DNA from: Diphasiastrum complanatum
Taxonomy: Eukaryota > Streptophyta > Lycopodiopsida > Lycopodiales > Lycopodiaceae
Reading direction: 5' to 3'
DNA length: 64,000 nt
NCBI GenBank assembly: GCA_029204225.1
Contig: MU832234.1
Location: 17,402-81,401 of the forward strand
The notes under the pieces were generated by a model. It was not told where the DNA came from. It worked only from the letters and a program-made list of their open reading frames with translations, and searched no databases. Within the stretch, counting starts at the first letter, position 1. Every line of letters starts with the position of its first letter. The position numbers were made by a program, and so were the translations under genes. Positions 21,673-34,783 of the stretch are shown here, piece by piece.

Positions 21673-22612
21673 GCCTAGATGCACAAATTCAGAACCTCGA
21701 CCACGCCTTGGAAATCGCTTCTATCCTTCTTTCTATACTGCAACAAAAGAGACTCATCGAAGTGCTTTGTCTCATTTTGATGCTCAAAATATTGAAAGGA
21801 GGAATGTTACGTCGGCTATGGGCTTGTTGCAAGGTTACTATGGTCTGAGTACATCAAGACATTCTGATTGTGATGGGACGGAGATGTTGCTTTACAGATC
21901 AGATGCAGATGTTCACTCAGAAGAAGAACCCTTTACACCTCCTCGTGTGTCCAGAGCTCCTAAAAGTAAAAAATTCTCTTTTCTGAATAGTGCCTCACCT
22001 CAAAATTCTGGTTGGGTCAGCCACCAGGGAAAGTGCGAGCAAAGAGATGAAGCTTCGACTTCATTGGCTGTTGAGAATGGATCAAGTTCTAGCAACATGC
22101 ATTCTCACAATATGAATCATGCCAGAGACTCTGGAGTTCCTGAATTGGATAGATCAAGTGAAAAAGTATTCAGAAGGCGAACAAAAGTGGAAGGGGGTGA
22201 TAATAATGAGGTAAATGCCTGGCAAGATTCTGGTCCCGGAGATTCAGCTTTGACTGCAGGAAAAGCCCCAAGGCCAAAAACATATAGAACTGGGTTAGAA
22301 ACCGAATCAGAGGTTTCTCCTGTTCGTTTGCTACCATTTGCTTGGGCTTCCAGTGGTGGAACCCCCACAATGGAAACTGGTAGTGAAAGTAAGGGATTAG
22401 GAGGTGTTTTGCTTGGGGGAATGGCTAGGTCAGCAAGTACTTCCAATTTACAAGATGAAAAGAACGTTTCTCAAGGTAACTCAGCATACAAGAGCGGAAC
22501 TAAAGAACTACTAGATGCTCCAAGCCAAGGGCCTATGCTAAGCATAACAAGGCCGTTTCTAGAAGGACTTGTCAAGCCTAGTAACCGACGCAATAAGGCA
22601 GCCTTGGATTGA
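21673..22612 (+). CDS. LysM-domain protein, exon 3 (C-terminal region and stop)
   Basis: It joins exon 2 in phase 2 (AA+G) and reads KPRCTNSEPRPRLGNRFYPS, then a long hydrophilic region: HFDAQNIERRNVTSAMGLLQ, LLYRSDADVHSEEEPFTPP, and Ser/Gly/Asn-rich stretches. The end is LVKPSNRRNKAALD and TGA at 22610-22612. The three exons give 398 residues (1,197 nt with stop), about the size of the plant family. No membrane segment or secretion signal is seen, so an intracellular location is inferred. The C-terminal region is likely disordered and contains many possible phosphorylation sites. The reading frame is intact, so the gene is probably functional despite its giant intron. Confidence 0.9.
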
Positions 22613-23554
22613 TCTGCAAAGGTACCTGTGGTGGTCAAAAAATTTCTTTTTTGCATGTATTTTCTGGCCCTAGATAATATGTATTATATCATTCTATGAC
22701 ATTTGTGATGCATAAGTTGAATGTACGCTGATTTTAAAATTCAGCTCATTCATGAATTCATTGATTCTTTGATAGTGCTGCAGTAGTACTATTCTCTGAA
22801 ATGTGGAGGTCCCTTACTGTCGGATATCTTTGAGCAACCACCACAAGCTTCTGGTGATTAAATATTGAGTGCAATTTGGCTTGAAATTCTTGACTTCAGA
22901 GCATTTTGTTTTTCTAGTCTGAAATTAAAATTAGCTGCGCATCCTACATCGTTCGGATAAACCGAGTTTAATATGGGCAATTTCTTCAACATTTAGTGCC
23001 TCAGGTGATCAGCCACAAGTCATACAAGAAAGTGGACTGCCTCCAGGTTTGGAATTGGCATACTCCCCTTTTCAAATTGAAGAGTTTATTTATTTATAAC
23101 TATTGAACGACTTCTTAGATTCATGACCACTTTTCAAACTGAAATGTTCTAGATTTCAATCTTTCTAAACATAAATTCTGTATATTCTATAAGGCAATTT
23201 TTAGAATTTTGATCCCCGTATAAAAGAAACATCCTTGTTTCATTGATGGTTTTAAGCAATGATATTCAAGGGAGACTTTTGATGAAAATTCTCTTGAAAT
23301 ACACCATCCACGCAATTACTGCAATGATGAATTTAAAGAATCTTGTCCTGGATTTCAAATTTTTTTCTTGCATAGATAGTGACTTGGGTCTTCTACTTGA
23401 ATAAAAGTCCTTTTTCAGTCTCTGTGGACTTGGAACTCTCTAGAACATTTTGTTTCTTTTCAGCTCTCTGAGCATGATTACTACAAGCATTGTTCTTTGA
23501 AGAGCTTAGCCACACATAGGTCTTCTACAAAAGCAAATTTAAAGGCTGCAAAAG
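22613..23554 (+). other. 3' flank of the LysM gene
   Basis: This is the presumed 3'UTR and flank. AAAG/GTACCTG right after the stop could be the donor of a 3'UTR intron, but I cannot confirm it. No other gene is seen. Confidence 0.4.
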
Positions 23555-23644
23555 TGGGTTCTGGGAACCGTTCATGTAAAAAAAATAAAAATTAATTAAC
23601 TAATTTTCCTAAATTTCCCCCCAAAACCCCTCAAAGCTAGTTTT

Positions 23645-23722
<78 letters not shown>

Positions 23723-23957
23723 CAATTTGGGAGATTAAATCATTTGAAGTAAATAATCTAAGTAGGGAGAATCTGCTTTTTCTGAAAAAAAATTGGCATT
23801 TTTTTAGCATTTTTTTGGGCTATTTTTGGGGGCTGGGACAAAAAACAAAATAATTAGTTAATTAATTAATTATTCAGTGTGGTTCACCACGGTTCTGGGC
23901 AAAATTTTTAAAGAACCGTACGGTTCTCAGAACCGTGGTGAACCGTTAACGGTTCAT
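23555..23957. mobile_element. Short hairpin-ended element around (TC)n (family C)
   Basis: The left end has GGTTCTGGGAACCGTTCA (about 23557-23574). The right end has GGTTCACCACGGTTCT (23881-23896) and its exact complement AGAACCGTGGTGAACC (about 23929-23944), with GAACCGTACGGTTC in the loop, then AACCGTTAACGGTTCA. The interior is A/T-rich with TTAATTAA words on both sides and a (TC)n tract. This layout resembles a non-autonomous DNA element, like family B but with a different core word. Confidence 0.55.
23647..23719 (+). repeat. (TC)n microsatellite
   Basis: A perfect tract of about 73 bp inside the family C element. Confidence 0.95.
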
Positions 23958-23989
23958 TGATTCTATGAAAAGTACTTATTTGATGGGGA

Positions 23990-24245
23990 AGTAGGGATTC
24001 CATTTGATCTATGCTCATTGGTGCTTGCCTTTGTCATGATTGAGTCTGCCCTTCACCCTGGGAGAAGTGACAGAAAAACTCAATATGCTGGTTCGTGATG
24101 AAAGCTAATGTGGATATATGTTTGTGCATGTGAGTTGCACCTACTGACGATGTTGTTCTAGACTATGCATGATGAAGTAGATGGTCTTTTGTAGTTTGGC
24201 TCGTAGGATTGAAGATTGCGTGTCTCGTTTGTGAGTTCAAGTATT
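23990..24245 (+). repeat. Dispersed repeat, copy 3
   Basis: It shares ordered words with 18780-19055 (AGTCTGCCCTTCACC, TTTGTGCATGTGA, ACTATGCATGATGAAGT, GAAGATTGCGTGTCTC) and GATGAAAGCTAATGTGGA with 18520-18700. Confidence 0.65.
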
Positions 24246-26734
24246 AGACATAACATTGATATGTTACAATGGTTGCAAAAGGACGATAGAGGCCTATAGC
24301 CTCTTGAAGTTTAATTTTTAGTGAAAGCCTTTCTTCAAATTTGCCTACATATGCTATTAAAAACTGACCTCCAGAAATTTAGTTTTTGTAAAGCTTTAGC
24401 TCCTTACCAAGGTCCATTGGTTGGGTCATTTTACATGCTTCACTTAGGCAACCCAAAACAATCATTTTGGCTTTTTACTAGTTGAAATATATTTCAATCA
24501 AGACTACTAAGAGGACCCCAATTGTCATTTTATTAACATGGCATATGTTTCTGGCTCAATGCTCTATGCTAGACACACAAGTTATTAAGGGAAAACTATG
24601 AAAACACTATTGGAGTTTAAAAAGAAAAGTTTGACAAGGCGATTTTGATAAATTCTTAGGGTTTAATTTAATAGTTTCCAAGTAGTGTTTATGAAAAACA
24701 ACAAATTTAAAAAGAATACAAGACTTTAAATAAAATGAATTTGAAATATTCTTTATTACTCCTATAGAAAGTATACAAGGAAATACATCCATTGAAGTTG
24801 ATGTAACTAACTAACCACCATTCCACATAATTTGTTCAAGGCTTGAATAATCTATCTAACATTTTTCAAAAAGGAAACTTTAGTACTTCCACTACTTCAT
24901 TTTTGAGACCTAAATCTCCAAACCATATATTTAGATTTAGAAATCCATTCCAATTACCAAGAATATCATACCATTGGAATCAATAGCTCCCACATTAACC
25001 AAGAAATCATGATTAATTCAAAGTCCAACAATATGATCAATGTTACTCGTAGCAATTTACCATTCTAGATAAAGATTGATCGTTAGGCTATAAAAACCAT
25101 ACTTAAGCAATAATGAATATCGTAAGAAATACATTGTTCATACGTAGGAAAATTGATAGGAAAAAAATATTTCCTCCACACAAGTTATATATTCAATCAT
25201 GTGAATTTGCTTTTGATAAAAGAAAACCAAATAATTTTTCCTTTAAATATCAAACTTTTTGATGCAATTTTATTTGATCAAATAAGTACGATTGAAAATT
25301 GAGTGCAGCCTAGGTGCTATGAGCTTGTTGAGTTTACCATAATAGCTAGGAACTTTTTGACAATTCAGATTGCATTTCTAAAAAGTAATAGGATCTTTTA
25401 GTTATATTCGTTCCAATGGTCAACACAAATATAACATATATTGTATCTTCTATAGATTATATATAATGGATATAATAAGTAGCAAATTCAAAGAAAACTA
25501 GGATTTTTAATTATCGAGTGTCAACTATACACTTAACAAGACGTTAGCTTTGTTGAAGGAACAATACAATTTGGAGAGTTATTATGGACCTAACCATTGA
25601 CCATGGCGTATTGCAATTGATGCATTAAAGTGAACCCAATTTGAACATAACTCCAGAAGTAACTAGCACAGGTAGATGCATTAAAGTGAAATTACAATCT
25701 TCATGAGTGAGCAACCATACACTGATTGTAACAACCCTATACTCAATACGATGGTCTTGTGAAATCTCGTACAACATAAGAAAAGTAAAAGACTACTAGG
25801 ATCAACAATTGTGAATAATAGCTATGTTACTCAAGATTGTTATAATAAATAAATAAAGCTGCTTATGGTGCCCCACCATTTGCCCGATATTAGGCCATTT
25901 GCCATGCATGATGGAGTGCATGGGATTTGCCCAAAATTAGGCCATTTGTTATGCATGATGGCTCTAGAGAGAGTGCATGGAGTGTACATTCTACCAAAGT
26001 GATTGCATCTCCATAAGAGACAATATCAACATGTTACTACAACAACAGATCGTTTTCTAGTAGAGCATTGCTTTGGAACAATTGAATCCCAACGTTGGTG
26101 GTTGTCAGAACAACGATCTTGAAGGAGTAACTTGTGTGGCTATTGGATCGATGTCGGTTGTAGGAAAGAGGCCGAGAGTCACCTTATGTTTTCTTCCTTT
26201 GAAAACTCGTGGATTAGGGTTCTTGGGGACCTAGGGTTTGCATGACTTTGGGAACTTTCTTTGCATTACCTCATGCATGTTCTTTCCTTTAGATAGGTAA
26301 GAGTTTCGGGCTTTGACCTACATGCATCAACCAACTGAGAGGGATTGGTTGGTTCAGGGATTTATGAACCTCAGTACAGTCGTATAGACGGGTAATGCAC
26401 GTTGTTGGTTCGATAGAGGTGATTTTTGGGAAATCTACCTAAATCAACATCATGAATGGATACCGATTCTTCGGGTTTAATTGTAGAATTTGGTTGGAAA
26501 AATAATTATATTTGTGTGATAAATCCTAACTGGCAGTCTATAAGCTTGGTTCATGGATTTAGGATTGATGACAAATTATTAATTCTTCACGAATCATAGT
26601 GAACTTTATTTTCAGGTTGGAGTCCGTACTCTGACAGGGTTTCACACGTTTGAAACCAGCAAGTACATTTACCTTCAATAAATGATTGTTCACCATCGGT
26701 CACTGATGACCAACCCTCAACTTCAGCGCCATAT
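24246..26734. other. AT-rich non-coding DNA with a short direct duplication
   Basis: No gene is seen. Two adjacent copies of a roughly 45-55-bp unit beginning ATTTGCCC and containing TTAGGCCATTTG and ATGCATGATGG lie at 25878-25924 and 25925-25980. The upstream part of the following gypsy element (LTR, gag) should lie here, but I cannot recognise it. Confidence 0.5.
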
Positions 26735-26740
26735 TCGAAT

Positions 26741-27517
26741 GTGAGGGAAGAAAGAAGACAATACCAAAAGATACGACACTGGGCACAAAGAGCAGAAGCG
26801 GAGGAAAAAGAGCAAGAAAAGGACAATCCTACAGAACCTCAAGCTGATGGCGAACGGGAACCACAAACGGGCTCACCATTGCACACTGATCAGAATGATC
26901 GGTTGCATCGTTATGAACCACCTTTTCACATGGTGGAGCCCGAGGAACCACGCACTGAAAGGCTCACAATCTTACTGGCGAGCCGTGTTAGTTTACCCCT
27001 CGGGGAATTACTGCAGATTGCGCCACAAGCTAAAAGCCTTTTGGCTGAATGGGCCAAAGCGGACGCGGAGCCAGTAGCGCTTGAGCCCATATATTGTACG
27101 GGCTATGAAGAGACAAGTAACTTCCTCCACATCGGGGCAACGTGGGAAAGTGAGGAACACAACATCACCTTGCCAATCAAACACAAGAGATTCGAGGACG
27201 AGACAACAATAGTAGATGGAGGATCATGTGTCAATTTGATCTCCACTACTTTATATGAAAAGTGGGGTTTACAGGGGTTGAAGCTAGCAAGATTCACCAT
27301 CAAGCTAGCAGATCAATCTTGTGTAAAACCAAAGGGTGTGGTTGTCGATATTCTTGTAAAAATAGCAGGCATGCAGTTTGTGATCACCTTTGTAGTGATG
27401 GATATACCTAAATCTCCCACTGCATACCGCGTTTTACTAGGAAGACCATGGTTGAGAGCTGGGCAAGTAGTACACAACTGGGGTACGGGAAAACTCACCT
27501 TTGAGAACAGAGAGTAG
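26741..27517 (+). pseudogene. Gypsy 1 gag end and aspartic protease
   Basis: A 258-codon frame opens with a charged Glu/Lys/Gln-rich segment and then the protease. The active-site motif is IVDGGSCVNLIS, with Asp at residue 159 (27215) and DGGS in place of the more common DTG/DSG. It ends with VLLGRPWLRAGQVVHNW (the flap/end motif) and LTF. This frame is open over its length, unlike most of the element. DGGS proteases are common in some plant gypsy lineages, so the motif need not mean loss of function. Confidence 0.8.
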
Positions 27518-27544
27518 GCTGTAAAGGTTGATCCAACCACATGG

Positions 27545-28453
27545 GTGGTGAAACCTATTGCACCCAAGGCTGATGACGGATCATCCACGACAAATCACAT
27601 AATTGATCGCCCAAGGCCAGCCAAGGGTGGGCACTATGATTTAGAGACGGATGTCGTGAAATGGACGGATGCATTAGCAACTATTGACTGCCGAGCATGT
27701 CAATATGAATCAGATCCTGAACCTAGCACATCTTCACCCAAGTGTTACACTATGGACACGCCAATCACATTTGGGGTGAATATGATAAACGTAGCATGGT
27801 TGTCAACGGAACCTATTGAGAATCTAGTGGATGATGATTTAGTTCCTTGGCAATATGCTCTAACTTATAATAAGGATATTGAACTAACTGATGAGCAGGT
27901 CCTACAACACATGGACCCAAATCGTTATGGAATCAAGAAAGTACCAGCTCAACCGCCACAAAAGTATGTTATGGCAAAAGTCTCAAGGATAGATCCACCA
28001 AAGGCACCTGCGAACAAGAAGAATCAGTTAAAGCAACGCCACAACCAGGTGATCTGATGGAGTGATCTACCCAAAGAGGCTATAGCTATAGTGGATGTTG
28101 ATATTTGCAACCACGAAGCGAATGTCACACTAGTTTCGATGAAAGACAACAAGGACGAATCCACAAAAATGACAAAAAAAGACAAAAAAAAGGTGTTGGA
28201 TTCCTTGAAGTCAATTAGGATGAACTTGGATACAACGTCATCCTCTACTCAAATGATGGAGAACCAAAAGATGACCAGTCGGGCTAAGATCAATATGCTG
28301 AAGGAGGAATCTCGACGAGCACCAATTCACGAGATGCCTGAAACCTTCAAGAATTATAACTTGGACGATGTGGTAACTATGATGCCGCAAGCCCAGCGAG
28401 AACCTGATCAAAGTCAGGCGCCAACGGAACAAGTCTTTGAGGGACCTGCGTGA
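27545..28453 (+). pseudogene. Gypsy 1 protease-RT linker
   Basis: Two frames (27545-28057 and 28091-28453) separated by a stop form the long hydrophilic linker between protease and RT, e.g. FGVNMINVAWLSTEP and LNLDTT-like blocks. It is not a host gene. Confidence 0.6.
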
Positions 28454-28485
28454 ACACAACCAATAAACCTTGCAGAGCCAGATGA

Positions 28486-29045
28486 AGAAGAAAAGATAGT
28501 GCATGTGGGAGAGCAGTTGACGCCCACACAATTCAAAAGCTACGATCGTTGTTGGTGGACTACAAGGACTGTTTTGCCTAGAGTTACAGTGATATGAAGG
28601 GCATTCCACCAACAATAGTCCAACACACCATACCCTTGGTGGATGGAGTAGTCCCCAAGGTGAGTCGCTGCAACTCGAACTACACGGAGCTGATCAAGCA
28701 GGAATTGCAGAAGCTGTTAGATGCAGATTTCATTTATGAAATCGAGCACACGGAATGGGTATCTCCGATAAATATAGTACCCAAGAAGAATGGCAAAATG
28801 CGAATCTGTGTGAATCTGAAGGCGCTAAATGCAGTCACCAAAAAGGATCATTTTCTTTTACCCTTTATGGAAAGTGTTCTTGACAGAGTAGCTGGGACAC
28901 CAGCATAAGACAACATTTGCCATGGAATATGGAACCTATGCCCATAAGGTGATGCCATTTGGACTTTGCAATGCCCCAAGAACTTTCCAACGAATCATGT
29001 AGACGACATTCAAAGAGTATTTACAAAAATTTCTGGAAATTTTCT
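28486..29045 (+). pseudogene. Gypsy 1 reverse transcriptase, internally deleted
   Basis: It includes VHVGEQLTPTQFKSY, KGIPPTIVQHTIPL, EWVSPINIVPKKNGKMRICV and KDHFLLPFMESVLDRVAGTP. After a stop it continues TTFAMEYGTYAHKVMPFGL and CNAPRTFQR. The block that should contain the first catalytic Asp (usually between DRVAG and KTTF), and the YMDD/thumb part after FLEIFLD, are missing. The polymerase is therefore dead. Confidence 0.8.
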
Positions 29046-29059
29046 TGGATGCCCGACCA

Positions 29060-29735
29060 ATTTACAAACAACGGATCCACATTGAAACGAGGAAGCCCTA
29101 AAGGCTTTCCAAAAGCTTAAAGATGCATTGGTTTCAGCACCAATCTTACGTCCACCCAATTGGTCCATCGAGTTTCATGTGCATACGGACGCATCTAAGT
29201 ATGCAATTGGAGTAGTCTTAACCGAGCCAGGAGAACACAAAAAGAATTTTTTGATCCGATTTACAAGCCGACAGCTCAGTGATACAGAAATAAATTATTC
29301 AACCACAAAGCGGGAAGCACTGGCGATGATCTATGCGGTTAAGAAGCTTCGGCACTACCTGATGGCCACACACTTTGTTTTTTATACGGACCATCAACCT
29401 TTGCTCTATCTGGTTAACAAAACTTGCAACACAGGGAGAATTACTAGATGGCTACTTTTGTTATTGGAGTTTGATTTTTGGATAGTAGTCCGCAAGGGAA
29501 AACAACACTACATGACAAATCATGTGTGTAAGGGAAAGGAGGTTGCAATCCAACCCGACAATGAGCTGGCCGATGCTGCCTTATTTTACGTAGACACAGT
29601 ACCGGAGTGGGCTGCCAACATAGTTGAATATCTAATGCGGGGCCAACCAAACAAATCACTACCAAAGGCGGATCAGTGGAAATTGATCTTGAAAGCTAGA
29701 CCTTATCAGCTGATTGCCGACCAATTGTACCGAAG
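29060..29735 (+). pseudogene. Gypsy 1 RNase H
   Basis: ALVSAPILRPPNW leads into FHVHTDASKYAIGVVL (first Asp), TTKREALAMIYAVKKLRHYL (Glu), and FYTDHQPLLYLVNKTCNTG (Asp). It then runs into the linker ending LYRRG. The catalytic residues are present. A frameshift near 29750 separates this from the integrase. Confidence 0.85.
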
Positions 29736-29801
29736 AGGATTCTTCAGCGGTGTATTCTTCCTCATGAGGCCACCCAGATCATCTCGCTTTCACATGAAGG
29801 C

Positions 29802-30836
29802 ATGGATAGAGGCCATTTTGCATCTGACATTACAGTTCGCAAGATCTTGCAATCAGGATGTTGGTGGCCAACAATTCATAAGGATACGGAGGAATACCTG
29901 AGGAAGTGCGATGTGTGCCAAAGGGCAAGGAGACCAACGAGATTGAATTATGACCTACTGCACCCGGTCTTAGCCCAAGCACCATTCAAAAAGTGGAGAT
30001 TGGATTACATTGGTCTGATTCACCCTGCAGCAAGAAGTACCCAGGCTCGATACATAATCATAGCCACCGACTATCTCACCAAGTGGGTCGAAGCCAAGGC
30101 AGTAAGAGTGGCTGATGCTAGGACCACTGCCAAGTTCCTCTATGCAAATATCATTGTGCGCTTTGGATGCCCAGTGGAAATAGTCAGTGATCGCGGGAGT
30201 CATTTCATCAATGAGACCATCAAGGTCCTGTTGGAGGAATTCTTTGTGATCCATAGGACCAGTACGCTTTATTATCCTCGCGGTAATGGACAGGCGAAAT
30301 CATCCAATAAGATCCTGTGTAGCGTGCTCACAAAAATAGTTGAAGCTAGCAGATCAGATTGGGAACACAAGTTGCATGCTGCTATGTGGGCATTTAGGAC
30401 AACATATAAGGAAAGCACTGATCAAACACCTTTCCAGTTGGTATATGGTCAGGATGTTGTAATGCCAATAGAGTTTTTAGTCCCTTCATTAAAGATTGCC
30501 ACAACGCAATGCCTTGATGAATCCAAATATCTACAATTATGCCATGAAGCTCTACATAAGCTTTGTGAAACACGATTACTACCTGTGCATGCACTGGCAA
30601 CTGAAAAGAAAAGACGCAAAGCATGGCATGATCGTAGGTTACAAAAGAAGGATCTTCGTTTCGGAGATCTAGTTCTGAATCAGATGTATAAAACCAAGGC
30701 GATCAAGGGAAAATTAACATTCACAGGTGAAGGTCCTTATCAGATCATCCTCATTTGCTATTCACTACTTGCTAATGTTCTTCTTTGTGTTTTTTCATTG
30801 CTTTCTATTATCATGCTTATTGGTGGCCATAGTTAA
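29802..30836 (+). pseudogene. Gypsy 1 integrase, catalytic Glu lost
   Basis: The zinc finger's second half (CDVCQRARR, residues 36-44) and the core are clear: WRLDYIG with Asp68, IVSDRGSHF with Asp130, and GNGQAKSSNK. The third catalytic residue should be Glu at position 166, but the codon at 30297-30299 is AAA (Lys), consistent with one G-to-A change. The C-terminal part continues to GEGPYQI, then runs into unrelated sequence with no chromodomain. It is probably inactive. Confidence 0.85.
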
Positions 30837-31672
30837 TGTTTTTCCATTAGCAAGCATAAGGAACATTTGAGCTAACCTCCACTCTCACTCCCACTCTCTA
30901 CCTCTCTCTTTCTCTCTTCTCCTCTCAATCTCTTCTATTGTTCCCTTCCCAACAGTCATGATGAAGGTAGTTTAGGGGAGTAGGGTTAGGGATGTGTAGT
31001 GTTAATGGTGGTAGAGTTAGGGAAAAAGTAGGGAACTAACTAAAAGTAGCATCTATTCATAGTTAGGCACCTATCCAGTGATCTAACCCTTGTTGACAGG
31101 CGAGAGGGCTACTATTACACAAGATCTTCGACCCTACAGTAGAGAGAGAATGCAATCAATAGCTCTTGGGTAGAGAGAGAAATCAAGTAAACACTTAGAA
31201 TCAAAAACCTGATTGATCTCCAAGTTACTTAGAACAAAATGAGAAGTAGAATGAGACTAGTAGATCCACGAGGTAGTTCACCCTCAAAAACTATCAAACC
31301 TCATTTCTATCGCCTCTTGATTCTATTGGACCAATGATGCATCCACCTCTTGATTCTATTGGATTATTTTCAAGCATAACTCAAATCCTATTGGATCATT
31401 GATACTTCCAAATCTTAATTCTATTGGACCTCAGTGAACTTTGTTTTGTCACACATCCAATAACAACTTTACAACCTATCTAGCTAGAGATCTACGCCTT
31501 ACACTACTTCGGCTCAATAGAGGCTTTACATGTGGATTTGACCAATTTGCCTTCTATGCCAATTTTGACCCTATCAATGTTCTACACCAAGATGCTTGAC
31601 ATTGAAAAGTGTAACACCCCTACAACTAACATAGATAACCTTTTTGTATTTTTCACACTCCTAAAAAGTTAT
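30837..31672. other. Possible copia 3' LTR and flank
   Basis: On the - strand, sequence just after the copia RNase H stop reads TGTTAGTTGTAGGGGTGTT starting at about 31631, a plausible LTR start. The rest (repeated TAGAGAGAGAAT and 'TTCTATTGGA' words at about 31318-31430) has no coding potential. I could not find its partner LTR. Confidence 0.35.
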
Positions 31673-32620
31673 CTATTGAAGATTAAGCATTGATCTTGAT
31701 ATTACTCGAAGATTAGATCTATGCTTGGTGAAGGCACTTTTGCTCAAGGGCTTGGTGAGTAGATCGACAATACAAGAGGATGTGTTGACATGATCCAAAT
31801 AGATTTCTCCTCCAATTAGCTTTTCCCTCACAAATTGGTGTGCCACTTCTATGTGCTTGCTCCTTGCATGAAATATGGGATTATTGGCAAGGGCTTGGGC
31901 TGAGATGTTGTCACATTTGATCATTGGTAGATCATCCCCCTTGATGCACTTCAGCTCCAATAACAATCTCTTGATCCAAAGCACCTCTTTGGTAGTTGTG
32001 GTGAGTGCTTTGTACTCGGCCTCACATGATGAAAAAGATATAGTATCTTGCTTTTTGGGCCAAGATTGCCTCCAAGAAATATGGTGTATGCACTTATGGA
32101 CTTTCGATCCATCTTATCACTTGCAAATTCCGACCATAGTCAAAAGATGAAGATATATATCTTAGAATCCTCTTGGCCATCTTCCAATGATAGATCTTTG
32201 GATCTTGCATAAATTGGCTCAACTTGTGTACACAAAAGCTCAAGTCGGGCCTAGTGATGGCAAGCCAAATTAGAGCCTATAAGACTCCTAAAAAGTGTGA
32301 TGTCCTCGAAGGATCTTTCATCACCTTTATGAGCAGATCCTTTAGCACATAATCTTGCCTTGTACTTGTTGATGGTGCCATCATGATTGTATTTGATTCG
32401 AAATACCCACTTTCATCCAATCACATGCTTGTTGGATGGTGGATCCACAAGCTCCCAAGTCACTTGTCGGTGATCAATGCATCATACTCTTGCTTCATGA
32501 CATCATACCACTCCTTGGTATTGAGTGCCTCTTGAACATTCTTTGGCTCTTCATGAGAAACAAAGAAGGCATAATTAGTGGAATCAAGATCCACTTATTT
32601 GCCTTTATCAACATATGAGA
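31673..32620 (-). pseudogene. Copia RT remnants and RNase H
   Basis: Short RT blocks include KEWYDVMKQEYDAL (about 32530-32490), ALIWLAITRPDLSFCVHKL (about 32275-32225) and MAKRILRYI (about 32190). RNase H is clearer at 31984-31673: LWIKRLLLELKC, ARSKHIEVAHQFVREKL and VDLLTKPLSKSAF. Stops and frame changes are frequent, and the catalytic RT core is missing. Confidence 0.8.
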
Positions 32621-32621
32621 G

Positions 32622-33814
<1,193 letters not shown>

Positions 33815-33945
33815 TGAATTTCACATCAAGGCCATTATCAAGCAATTGGCCCAACACTAATAAGATTCTTTGTAAGCTTAGGTACAAAAAAAACTTTAGT
33901 GATAGACTCGAACTTTAGAAGATGCAAGCTTCAAGAAAATATACC

Positions 33946-34593
33946 CTATTCCTTCAGTTGGACATTCATAATAATTGCAGTGTATATTGATTTCTTGGCT
34001 CCATCATAAGGTGCAATAGATGAGAAAGAGTCCTTGGAGCTACACATATGTGAAGAAGCTCCACTATCAATATACCATAATCCATCCTTCTTGAAAGGAG
34101 AGGATGAAAAGCTAGAGACCATAAGAGATCTCTCTCCGTCACTTGCAATAGTGTCTTCTTTCTCATTGGAGATGTTGGCTTGCTTGAGTTGATTCTTCTT
34201 CTTGAAGCAATTGGTGGCATAATGGCCTTTCTTGCCACAATAAAAGCACTTGATCCTCTTCTTCTTGAGCTTAGATATAGAAGCACCAGAGGAATCATCT
34301 TCCTCCTCATCTTTGTCTTTGGCTTCGGCTTTGTCCTTGCTTGAGGATTGTTGATATTGGTTCTTGCTCCTACCTTTGTGCTTGTCCTTGACAAATAAAG
34401 CTTTGCCATCATTATGATTGAGTGATAGCTTGTCCATCCTCAAGAGTTTGTACTCTTGTCTTGATTCTTCAAAAAAAAGAAAACTTTGAAGGGCCTCCAA
34501 ACTTGGTAGCTCCTCCAATCGATGTCGTATCGAAACTGCTGCAGCAGATGTGGATATTATCCCATCTTCTACAGACATTGACACACCCATCAT
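33946..34593 (-). pseudogene. Copia gag zinc knuckle and protease
   Basis: A 215-codon frame: LEELPSLEALQSF-type gag end, then a Lys/Asp-rich linker, the zinc knuckle CFYCGKKGHYATNC (CX2CX4HX4C intact), and the protease active site WYIDSGASSHMC. The frame is open for its length, so this part is less decayed than the rest. The gag N-terminus is not found beyond 34600. Confidence 0.85.
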
Positions 34594-34783
34594 CCCACTT
34601 ATGATGACTGACCCGATTCCTATAGCTTGTTGCAGAACCTAGCGTCTCTACCACCCATGTTTCGGAAGAAGGTATTCTTTCCATAGATGATGTAGAAATG
34701 ACGAATGAACATGTACTCCTCTATTTAGATGCCCAACTCATCCACCAAAATCAATTTCTAAGGAGATCAAAACTCCAGGACCG

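Larger units (their letters stand above)
26741..30836 (+). mobile_element. Ty3/gypsy element 1, protease to integrase
   Basis: Protease, RT, RNase H and integrase follow one another on the + strand. No gag, primer-binding site or LTR is recognised. The DGGS protease and the RT linker (IHVGEQLT-like) recall the non-chromodomain Athila/Tat branch of plant gypsy elements. That is a family judgement from motifs, not a tree. Frames are broken at several points and RT has internal deletions. A related copy lies at 34784-36610 in the same orientation, with an inverted copia element between them. Confidence 0.85.

Noticed and set aside
22117-22446. - strand ORF inside LysM exon 3
   Set aside because: Shadow of the real + strand coding frame.
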